Shown: one piece after another, positions 7,414 through 14,475 of the stretch
How positions within the stretch are numbered: the first letter of the stretch is position 1
How the letters are laid out: every line of letters starts with the position of its first letter
From: Sphingomonadaceae bacterium
Lineage (GTDB): Bacteria > Pseudomonadota > Alphaproteobacteria > Sphingomonadales > Sphingomonadaceae
DNA: 34,633 nucleotides
NCBI GenBank assembly: GCA_019239785.1
Contig: JAFAZM010000099.1
Location: 1 to 34,633, forward strand
Direction: 5' to 3'
Program-made: the position numbers and the translations under genes
The notes under the pieces: generated by a model
The model's database searches: none
What the model was told of the DNA's origin: nothing
Seen by the model: only the letters and a program-made list of their open reading frames with translations

Positions 7414-8409
7414 TCATCTCTGCGGCCCTTCAATCTGAGCTGGCTGGTACATGCTAGCGATCCGGGCCGCCTCATCCTGTCCGCCCAGCAGGTGGGCCTT
7501 CGACAGCAGATATCTTGGGAATTTGAGGATTAAATACTCATGCCTGAACCAGCGCCGAAACTCCCCTAACGCCGCGTTCGGGTATGCCCACGCGGGCTGT
7601 GGATTGCTTGCCGCCTGAGGGTGCGACGGCGGGTAATAATGTGGAAATGTGATGCGCGGGCCATACAGGGCGTCGAACCCTTTGTCCCGCCAATGGTCGC
7701 CCCAACACCGGCCCACACTTATGTCGGGGATCGTCTTATCGTTCACGGCCAGGTTCGCGTTAATGAGATCGACGATCATGCCGCTGACTTCGTGGAAGAC
7801 GATGAAGTGACCATCCGGCGCGCTTGCTCGCAAGAGGGACACGCGTTCTTGAAAGTGCACCCAAGGATCAGGCCGGACGTAGTGAAGTGCATCGTAAATG
7901 AATTTCTGGAGCCCATAGCGGGCTAGGTTCCGGAAGTTACGGAGCGCCGTTTCGTTCGTCCGTTGCGCCTCGAAAGCGAAGTGCTCAATGATCGCGGTAC
8001 AGACCAAATCCGGATAGGCGTAGTGCGGCGAGCCGTCTGACATGATCTCGATGAACAAGCGCGGTTCGTCGTATCCATTTCGGCTGAGATAGTCCTTGAA
8101 GAACGCCATGCGCCCCGGCGGCGTTACGCCGCTCTGCTGCATTGCTTCCCATTCCTGAGTCAGTTCTTGGATCGTTGAGCGAGCCGCGCCCGCCATTGTC
8201 GCAAGGCCCCGCTGCGTCAGGTAGGGGATTCCATTTTCGAGGACGCCCATTTCGACGCCAGCGACGACGCGTTCCACCTCGATGCCGAGGTCAAGAACGC
8301 CTTGGCGGGGGGTGGCCGGAGTCCGGGCGATTTCGTTGGCCAAGCTCGTGAATCCTTTAGGAAATGTGGTGGCCGGAGTTAGCGCGGTTCCGAGCCGTTT
8401 AGTGCCCAA
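7414..8409 (-). CDS. Phage/prophage-associated protein, possibly BstA-like (putative phage defence)
   Basis: ENGIPYLTQRGLATMAGAARSTIQELTQEW...FFKDYLSRNGYDEPRLFIEIMSDGSPHYAYPDLVCTAIIEHFAFEAQ...LRNFRNLARYGLQKFIYDALHY...NDKTIPDISVGRCWGDHW...FPHYYPPSHPQAASNPQPAWAYPNAALGEFRRWFRHEYLILKFPRYLL. Family assignment from motif recollection only. Start uncertain. Confidence 0.5.
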   Translation of the reverse strand: MGTKRLGTALTPATTFPKGFTSLANEIARTPATPRQGVLDLGIEVERVVAGVEMGVLENGIPYLTQRGLATMAGAARSTIQELTQEWEAMQQSGVTPPGRMAFFKDYLSRNGYDEPRLFIEIMSDGSPHYAYPDLVCTAIIEHFAFEAQRTNETALRNFRNLARYGLQKFIYDALHYVRPDPWVHFQERVSLLRASAPDGHFIVFHEVSGMIVDLINANLAVNDKTIPDISVGRCWGDHWRDKGFDALYGPRITFPHYYPPSHPQAASNPQPAWAYPNAALGEFRRWFRHEYLILKFPRYLLSKAHLLGGQDEAARIASMYQPAQIEGPQR

Positions 8410-8597
8410 ATGGGAAGATGCTCAAACCGCCCATCTGCGAAGGTAACTACATATCCGTGGACCGCCCCATCGTTGCCAACGTCTTCATCAATCGACCAGT
8501 CTTGTTCTTCCAGGTCCTCGACGGAGATGCCGAGCGCGCGCGCCACAGCTTCGGTTTGCTGGCGCTCCGCGCGCTCTTCGAGCTCCCTATTGCTCAT
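8379..8597 (-). CDS. Small acidic hypothetical protein (72 aa)
   Basis: MSNRELEERAERQQTEAVARALGISVEDLEEQDWSIDEDVGNDGAVHGYVVTFADGRFEHLPIWALNGSEPR; overlaps both neighbours, same strand. Confidence 0.6.
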   Translation of the reverse strand: MSNRELEERAERQQTEAVARALGISVEDLEEQDWSIDEDVGNDGAVHGYVVTFADGRFEHLPIWALNGSEPR

Positions 8598-8736
8598 CGG
8601 ACTTCTCTACCGGCTTATGCTTCACCAGCTTCCCGACGGGCTCCCGGAAGCGTTCGGGATCGTCATCCGTCCCTAGCTCGCTGGCGGCCTGTTTGAACTT
8701 GTCCAGTTGACTCTTTCCGTCGCCGGAGTCTGTCAT
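8587..8736 (-). CDS. Tiny conserved protein (49 aa)
   Basis: Not in ORF track: MTDSGDGKSQLDKFKQAASELGTDDDPERFREPVGKLVKHKPVEKSDEQ*; overlaps the next gene. Confidence 0.6.
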   Translation of the reverse strand: MTDSGDGKSQLDKFKQAASELGTDDDPERFREPVGKLVKHKPVEKSDEQ

Positions 8737-8741
8737 AGCGA

Positions 8742-9506
8742 ATGTACCTCTGCTTCATCGACGAAAGCCAAACTCCCCCTAAGCCTGGCCAGCAAGGGCG
8801 TCCGCCCTATTTCGTCATCGCGGGCGTCATCATACACGAAGCTCAATGGCATGACATCTCCAGTGAGTTGAAAGCCCTTAAGGCTAAGCCGGAATTCAAC
8901 GTGAGGGGGGAGATCAAGTGGCGATATCTCGGCCCGACAAATGCCGATCCCGAAAACCCGTTCCTTCATCTCGATCAGGATGCGCGTAATCGCTTTAGGG
9001 AAGGGCTCTATGCCATTCTCACGCGCCGAAAGGCGGTAAAGATTATCTGCGGCGTGACCAGTGTCGCCGCCGCCTACGCGCTACCCTACGTCAACGAGGC
9101 TGAGGACCTGTACCTCTACACTTACAAGGGCGTCTCGGAGCGCTTCCAATATTTTCTTCAGGACATGGAAAGGACCGTCGGGAGCCGTCAGCTTGGCATC
9201 ATGGTCGCAGACCACAGGGGTAAGGCTCAAGATGAACGTCTGCGGTCCCGCCACCATGCCTTAGTCGACCAGAATGCACCGGTTTTCAGCACCTATGCCA
9301 ACTATATCGAGACGCTATTTTTGACGCCTTCGCATCACAGCGTGGGGATCCAGTTTGCTGACATGGTGGCCGGGGCGATTGGGCGGAAATTCAATTCGGA
9401 AGATGCCACCTATTTTGACAAGATAGAGCCGTCGTTCCGCCGTTCCGCAGGAGGCAATGTCGCGGGCTTCGGGATCGTAAAATTCCCGACGCAGGGATGG
9501 GTCTGA
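8742..9506 (+). CDS. DUF3800 domain-containing protein
   Basis: MYLCFIDESQTPPKPGQQGRPPYFVIAGVIIHEAQWHDISSELKALKAK... ; ...MVADHRGKAQDERLR...STYANYIETLFLTPSHHSVGIQFADMVAGAIGRKFN: DUF3800 (FIDES..., ...GIQfADmvaGa) motifs. Confidence 0.85.
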   Translation: MYLCFIDESQTPPKPGQQGRPPYFVIAGVIIHEAQWHDISSELKALKAKPEFNVRGEIKWRYLGPTNADPENPFLHLDQDARNRFREGLYAILTRRKAVKIICGVTSVAAAYALPYVNEAEDLYLYTYKGVSERFQYFLQDMERTVGSRQLGIMVADHRGKAQDERLRSRHHALVDQNAPVFSTYANYIETLFLTPSHHSVGIQFADMVAGAIGRKFNSEDATYFDKIEPSFRRSAGGNVAGFGIVKFPTQGWV

Positions 9507-9948
9507 GGAAAGCCACCGGGTGGACCGTTGCCGGCCCGTGATGCGATTTCGACGCATCCCCGGTGTGCCCGATATATAAGCGAATCTAGCTAGAATCACA
9601 AGGTCTCCCGCGCCTGTGCGGCTTTGTGAGCCAGCGTTGATTTCCCTTGGGATTTCTCCCTTTCACGACATCATGCGTGGTTGCATCGTCTATTCAGGCT
9701 ATTCCGGTAGGGCGTTCGGCTGGATGTTTCCCATTGTGGGGCTCGCCATGTTTCTTCCCTTCATTGAATTCTGCCCACGCTGCCGCCGGCTGAGCTGGCG
9801 CGAGAAGGGCGCGAACATTTTGTGGATTGGCTCTCATTGCCATGAGCTGGCTGGGGATCGGGGTGGCTCGGGGCGCAATCGCTGAACCTGTAGTGCTCCC
9901 GCTCTCCGCGCTGGCGCAGTTGCAGGCGATCCGCCAGACTACCACCCA

Positions 9949-10674
9949 ATGCCCCTCCACATCCCCACCAACCCGAACCTGCACATCGTCTTCGACCTCC
10001 TCGCCTGGGGCTCGGCCGCCGCGCTCGCCGCCTTCCTCTATCGCTGGCGGCTGCGCGAGCAGGCGGAAATCGCGACGCGGACCGGGGGCCTCTACGTCGT
10101 CGCGCTTGCGATCGGTGCGATCGCCGGGGCCTGGGCGTTCGGCTCCTGGAACACCGCGCTCAGCGCCGTCCCGCATCCGTCGCACTCCATCGCCGGCGCG
10201 CTCGCCGGCGGGATCATCGCGGTCGAGCTCTATAAGCTCGCGCGCGGAATCCGCGGCTCGACCGGAGCGATCTGGGCCGGGCCGCTGGCGCTGGGCATTG
10301 CGATCGGGCGGCTCGGCTGCCTGTTCGCGGGACTCGGCGATGAGACCTACGGCGTGCCGGCTTCCGTGCCCTGGGCGGTCGAGCTCGGCGACGGCGTCCC
10401 GCGCCATCCGGTGCAGCTCTACGAGAGCCTGGCGATGCTTGCCTTCCTCGCTGCCTACCTCGTTGCGCTCGGCCATCGCGCCGCCTGGACGCGGACCCGC
10501 GCCTTCTACCTGTTCGTGCTCTGCTACGCCGCGCAACGCTTCTGCTGGGAGTTCCTGAAGCCCTATCCGCGCCTGCTCGGCCCGCTCGACGTCTTCCAGC
10601 TCCTCGCGCTGGCGATGATCCTCTACGCGCTCGCCTTCGATGCGCGGGCGGGACGGACCGGCGAACTCACTTAG
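9949..10674 (+). CDS. Prolipoprotein diacylglyceryl transferase-like (divergent Lgt paralog)
   Basis: Multi-TM protein with HSIAGALAGGIIAVELYK..., LALGIAIGRLGCLFAGLGDETYGVPASVPWAVELGDGVPRHPVQLYES: Lgt-type GR.G and HP.QLYE motifs, but the canonical GR.GNF.NgE is altered (C replaces N). Confidence 0.8.
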   Translation: MPLHIPTNPNLHIVFDLLAWGSAAALAAFLYRWRLREQAEIATRTGGLYVVALAIGAIAGAWAFGSWNTALSAVPHPSHSIAGALAGGIIAVELYKLARGIRGSTGAIWAGPLALGIAIGRLGCLFAGLGDETYGVPASVPWAVELGDGVPRHPVQLYESLAMLAFLAAYLVALGHRAAWTRTRAFYLFVLCYAAQRFCWEFLKPYPRLLGPLDVFQLLALAMILYALAFDARAGRTGELT

Positions 10675-10697
10675 AGTGACGTCCGTTAAACTTGACC

Positions 10698-10814
10698 CGC
10701 TCATCCTGAGTAGCCGGTGAGCCTGTCGAACCGGCGTATCGAAGGACGCACCGAATCCGAGCGGGTCCTTCGATACGGGCCTTCGCCAAGCTCAGTCCCT
10801 ACTCAGGATGAGCG
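10698..10814. repeat. Inverted intergenic repeat, family B variant, with perfect 16-bp outer arms
   Basis: CGCTCATCCTGAGTAG (10698-10713) ... CTACTCAGGATGAGCG (10799-10814); inner gagcctgtcgaa / ttcgccaagctcag elements. Confidence 0.85.
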
Positions 10815-10885
10815 ATATGGCTCGCATTGAGCGCGCGCCGCTCCAGCCTTTGCGCAACTGCGTGAGGCATCGGCCCCGCGAAGGT

Positions 10886-11926
10886 TCAGCTCCCGCAACC
10901 TTCGGCGGCACCGCAGGGGAGCCAGACCTCGATCACGCCGGGGGCCGCGCGGCCGGAGCGGCCGGACAGGTCCTGGAGCCGCGGCGGCTGATGTCCCGGT
11001 ACGGCCTGCGCGATAATGCCCGCCGTGAACAGCGCTCCCGCCCGGTCCTCGGCGCGATAATAGCGCACGCCGATCGCGGACTGCTGCGCGAACCGGCGCG
11101 CATCGCCGCCATGGGTCTGGACGACGTTCTCGATGCCGGGAACGGGGACGTCCTGCCGCTGCAGCGCCTCGCGCAAAGTCGTGGCGAGCGCGCGCTGATC
11201 CTCGCCGTAGATCTGGATGTAGACGCGGCCGGGCCTGGCGGACGGGTCGAGCGCATCTCCGCGCACCGGATCTCCTGACGGGGGCGGCGCGGCGACGGTT
11301 ACGCCCGAGGCTGGCGGCGCGAGGGCTTCGCTGATCTGCCGGCCCTGCGCGCGCTGGGCCGCATCCGTGCTCGCCAGCAATTGTTGCCCCTCGTCGCTTG
11401 CAGTCTGGAAGACGTCGGCCACCGCAAGGTCGCTTTCGCGGGCCCGCCTCAGCGCGCCGAGCACGCGCAGCGCCACGAGCCGCGCCCGATCGTCGGCCGG
11501 CAGCGCGAAATAGGGGATCAAAGGGGTCATCTGGGTAATGTCCGCGCGCTGCTCGGCGAGGATGCGTTGGGCGGCGGCGTTGCGCTCGGTCTCAGCCTTC
11601 AGGCGCGCCGTTTCGGCCTGCGTCCAGGCGACGCCGATCTGGCCGACCAGCCAGATGACGAAGGGAATGACGATGACGGTGAGGATCGTGGTCGCCATCG
11701 CGCGATCCTGCAGCATCCCGCGCCAACGGAATGGCGGCGGCGCATCCCTCGCCTCCAGCTCGCGCCGCATCTCGGCGCGTATCTCTTCCTCTTTTCTTAT
11801 CTCCTCGCGGCGGGCGTCGCTGACGGCGAATGCCGGAGCGGCATCCGCCGCAGCTTCGTCTCGTTGCGATGCCGCCGGAACCCCATCCTCTTCCATGCCC
11901 AGACCTCCCGCTTCGGGGCCGCCCAC
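10886..11926 (-). CDS. Single-TM protein with extracytoplasmic LytR_C-like domain, function unknown
   Basis: MEEDGVPAAS...TTILTVIVIPFVIWLVGQIGVAWTQAETARLKAETERNAAAQRILAEQRADI...VYIQIYGEDQRALATTLREALQRQDVPVPGIENVVQTHGGDARRFAQQSAIGVRYYRAEDRAGALFTAGIIAQ. Confidence 0.65.
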   Translation of the reverse strand: MGGPEAGGLGMEEDGVPAASQRDEAAADAAPAFAVSDARREEIRKEEEIRAEMRRELEARDAPPPFRWRGMLQDRAMATTILTVIVIPFVIWLVGQIGVAWTQAETARLKAETERNAAAQRILAEQRADITQMTPLIPYFALPADDRARLVALRVLGALRRARESDLAVADVFQTASDEGQQLLASTDAAQRAQGRQISEALAPPASGVTVAAPPPSGDPVRGDALDPSARPGRVYIQIYGEDQRALATTLREALQRQDVPVPGIENVVQTHGGDARRFAQQSAIGVRYYRAEDRAGALFTAGIIAQAVPGHQPPRLQDLSGRSGRAAPGVIEVWLPCGAAEGCGS

Positions 11927-12042
11927 CTGCCGCTGCTTCCCACGTCTTTCGCGGCGAAGCCGGCGCCGGCATTATATTGAAGATTTACGGACGCGGCGAC
12001 CCGGCTGCCGCTTTGCGCTTCTCGCGCCCTTCATGATCCTTT

Positions 12043-13497
12043 ATGCCTTGCTCCACGATGCACGCGCGCGCCGATCCCGTCCTCTCCGACCTGGCGCGCA
12101 AGAGCGTCCCCTGGATCTTCTACGGCCAGACCACGAGCCTTTGCGAGACCTGCTGGGAGCTGGTCCCGGCCAAGATCATCGGCCAGGAGGGCAGGGTCTA
12201 TTACCAGAAGCGCTGCCCCGAGCATGGCGTCTCCAAGACCCTGATCGAGGAGGATGCCGATTACTGGCTGAACATAAGGCGCTGGCTGAAGCCCGGCGAC
12301 CGGCCCCTGTTCAACGCCAGCCGCACCGAGCGCGGCTGCCCCTGGGATTGCGGCCTCTGTCCCGACCACGAGCAGCATAGCTGCCTCGCGATCGTCGAGA
12401 TCAACGACGCCTGCAATTTGAGCTGCCCAGTCTGCTTCGCCGACAGCGCGGTGGGAAAGGGGGGGCACAAGAGCCTCGCCGAGGTGGAGGCGATGCTCGA
12501 CGCGGTGGTGAAGGCGGAAGGCGAGCCGGATCTCGTCCAGCTCTCGGGCGGCGAGCCGACCATCCATCCCGAGTTCTGGGAGATCGTCGCCGCGGCGCGC
12601 GCGCGGCCGATCCGCCACATCATGGTCAACACCAACGGCGTGCGCATCGCCCAGGAGGATGGGTTCGCCGAACGGCTGAAGGCGGTCGGGATCGGCTTCG
12701 AAGTCTATCTCCAGTTCGATTCGCTGAGCGACGACGCCTTGCTGGAGCTGCGCGGCGCCAGGCTCGGCCGCATCCGTCGCCAGGCGCTGGAGCGGCTCGA
12801 GGCGGCGGGGGTCTCGACCACTTTGGTCTGCGCGGTCCGCCAGGGCGTCAACGACCATGAATGCGCAGCGATCGTCGAGTTCGCCCTGCGCTATTCCTGC
12901 GTGCGCGGCGTCGTCTTCCAGCCGGTCCAGGATGCCGGCCGCAACGAGGGGTTCGACCCCGCCGTCCATCGCGCCACCCTCTCGGGCCTCCGCCGCAACA
13001 TCGCATCGGGCGGCGTGTTCGAGGCCTCGGACCTGGTCCCACTGCCGTGCAACCCGGACCAGATCTGCATCGGCTACGGCATCCGCGCGGGCGCGAGCGT
13101 GGTGCCGGTCACCCGGCTGATGAAGCGCGAGGAGATCGTCTCGACCGCGCCCAACACGATCAGCTTCGAGCGCGATCCGGCGCTGAAGGCGCGGATCTTC
13201 GACCTGCTCTCGCTTTCCACCGTCGAGAATAATGGTGAGAGCCGGCTCGCGAGTCTGTTCTGCTGCCTGCCCGGCATCGAGGCGCCGGCCAGCCTCGGCT
13301 ACAAGGACACGTTCAAGGTCGCGATCATCCAGTTCCTCGACCGGTTCAATTTCGACCTGGGCACGGTCAAGCGCTCCTGCATCCATTTCGCGACCACGGA
13401 CGGCCGGCTGATCCCGTTCGACACCTACAACAATTTCTACCGGCCGGGGGCGCCGGGGGCGGCGAAGCTCGCCGAGAAAGGGGGCGTGGGGGCATGA
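12043..13497 (+). CDS. Radical SAM protein of the Tes/MJ0619-like family
   Basis: N-terminal Cys motifs TTSLCETCWELVPAKIIGQEGRVYYQKRCPEHG, ERGCPWDCGLCPDHEQHSCLAIVEINDACNLSCPVCFADS (CX3CX2C radical SAM), QLSGGEPTIHPEFWEIV. A start at 12058 (ATGCACGCG) is an alternative. Confidence 0.88.
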   Translation: MPCSTMHARADPVLSDLARKSVPWIFYGQTTSLCETCWELVPAKIIGQEGRVYYQKRCPEHGVSKTLIEEDADYWLNIRRWLKPGDRPLFNASRTERGCPWDCGLCPDHEQHSCLAIVEINDACNLSCPVCFADSAVGKGGHKSLAEVEAMLDAVVKAEGEPDLVQLSGGEPTIHPEFWEIVAAARARPIRHIMVNTNGVRIAQEDGFAERLKAVGIGFEVYLQFDSLSDDALLELRGARLGRIRRQALERLEAAGVSTTLVCAVRQGVNDHECAAIVEFALRYSCVRGVVFQPVQDAGRNEGFDPAVHRATLSGLRRNIASGGVFEASDLVPLPCNPDQICIGYGIRAGASVVPVTRLMKREEIVSTAPNTISFERDPALKARIFDLLSLSTVENNGESRLASLFCCLPGIEAPASLGYKDTFKVAIIQFLDRFNFDLGTVKRSCIHFATTDGRLIPFDTYNNFYRPGAPGAAKLAEKGGVGA

Positions 13498-13829
13498 GCG
13501 ACGCACCGGACGAAGGACCGAGCGGCGGACCGAGCAACAGGCCCGACCAGGGACCGATCCAGGCACCAAGCCCGGCGCCGAGCCAAGGTCCCAGCGGCGG
13601 CCAGATCCTGCTCGGCATCTTCCTGATCCTGTTCGGGCTGTGCCTCGTCCTGCTCGGCGGCGGCTGTACCGTGGTGTGGATCGGCATGGCGTTCGAGAGC
13701 AGCCAATATGGCGGCGGGCTCTTCGCCCTGGCCAACCCGCTCTTCCTGGTCTCGCTCGCCATCCTTGCCGGCGGCGTCATCACCGTCTGGACCGGCGTCA
13801 AGTTCCTGATGGGCAGATATAGCCGATGA
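13494..13829 (+). CDS. Small two-TM protein, GGGCT paralog 1
   Basis: ...SQGPSGGQILLGIFLILFGLCLVLLGGGCTVVWIGMAF...ALANPLFLVSLAILAGGVITVWTGVKFLMGRYSR; ATGA overlap with the radical SAM gene. Confidence 0.8.
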   Translation: MSDAPDEGPSGGPSNRPDQGPIQAPSPAPSQGPSGGQILLGIFLILFGLCLVLLGGGCTVVWIGMAFESSQYGGGLFALANPLFLVSLAILAGGVITVWTGVKFLMGRYSR

Positions 13830-14071
13830 GCGAGGGGCCGGGCGCGGGCGAGATCCTGGCCGGCATCTTCGTGACCCTGTGCGGGCTGTTCCTCACTCTG
13901 CTCGGCGGCGGCTGCACGTTTTTCTGGCTCGCGGCGATGTTGGGCGGGGGTGACGGGCTCAGGGGGAATTACGAATTGGGCATCCCGCTTTTGCTGGTCT
14001 CGCTGGCGGCGTTCGCAGGCGGCGCGGCCCTGCTCTGGGCGGCAGGCAAGATGGCTTTCGGCAAGAATTAG
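13826..14071 (+). CDS. Small two-TM protein, GGGCT paralog 2
   Basis: MSEGPGAGEILAGIFVTLCGLFLTLLGGGCTFFWLAAMLGG...IPLLLVSLAAFAGGAALLWAAGKMAFGKN; ATGA overlap with paralog 1. Confidence 0.8.
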   Translation: MSEGPGAGEILAGIFVTLCGLFLTLLGGGCTFFWLAAMLGGGDGLRGNYELGIPLLLVSLAAFAGGAALLWAAGKMAFGKN

Positions 14072-14114
14072 CAACGACTCGGGGACGCGGCGACGCCGGC
14101 GACGGGAGGGACAC

Positions 14115-14417
14115 ATGAGCCAGGGACCAAGCGCGGGAGCTATCCTGCTCGCAATCTTCCTCATCCTTTTCGGGTTGTGCTTCCTGCTGTTGGGGGGCGG
14201 CTGTACCGCCTTCTGGATCTGGGCCATGTTGGTGGGGGGCTCGTGGCCGGAGGGCTACGGGGCCTTCTTCCTGATGAGCGTAGCGACGCTCGCCGTGGGC
14301 ATCCTGCTGCTCTGGGTCAGCGTGAAGCTGCTGCGCGGCAGCCCGGCTGCCGTGCCGCCGCCGGTCCCTCGCGACGACGCAACCAGCACCGATCCGACTC
14401 CGCCGAGCGACTCTTGA
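14115..14417 (+). CDS. Small two-TM protein, GGGCT paralog 3
   Basis: MSQGPSAGAILLAIFLILFGLCFLLLGGGCTAFWIWAMLVGGSWPEGYGAFFLMSVATLAVGILLLWVSVKLLRGSPAAVPPPVPRDDATSTDPTPPSDS; gggaggg SD-like upstream. Confidence 0.8.
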   Translation: MSQGPSAGAILLAIFLILFGLCFLLLGGGCTAFWIWAMLVGGSWPEGYGAFFLMSVATLAVGILLLWVSVKLLRGSPAAVPPPVPRDDATSTDPTPPSDS

Positions 14418-14475
14418 CATCCGACCCGATCGGGAGTGGGCGCCGTCCTTCACTCCCGGATCGAGGCCGCCGCAC

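Larger units (their letters stand above)
5980..9560. other. AT-richer accessory cassette / putative small genomic island without recombinase
   Basis: Base composition and codon usage visibly differ from the flanks; dense small ORFs of accessory-type genes. No integrase, transposase or tRNA seen at its edges. Confidence 0.6.

Noticed and set aside
7621-7926. 101-aa + ORF antisense within the BstA-like gene
   Set aside because: No SD or domain; considered because BstA loci carry an internal self-immunity DNA element, but nothing specific was visible.
9616-9885. 89-aa + ORF (…GWMFPIVGLAMFLPFIEFCPRCRRLSWREKGANILWIG…) just before the Lgt-like gene
   Set aside because: Has a TM stretch and a CPRC pair, so it could be a real small protein. 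But start, SD and family support are all lacking and the region is a compositional transition zone, so it is not claimed.
12031-13569. 512-aa minus-strand ORF antisense to the radical SAM gene
   Set aside because: GC-rich shadow ORF with Arg/Asp/Ala-rich composition and no domain; the + strand has clear radical SAM motifs.
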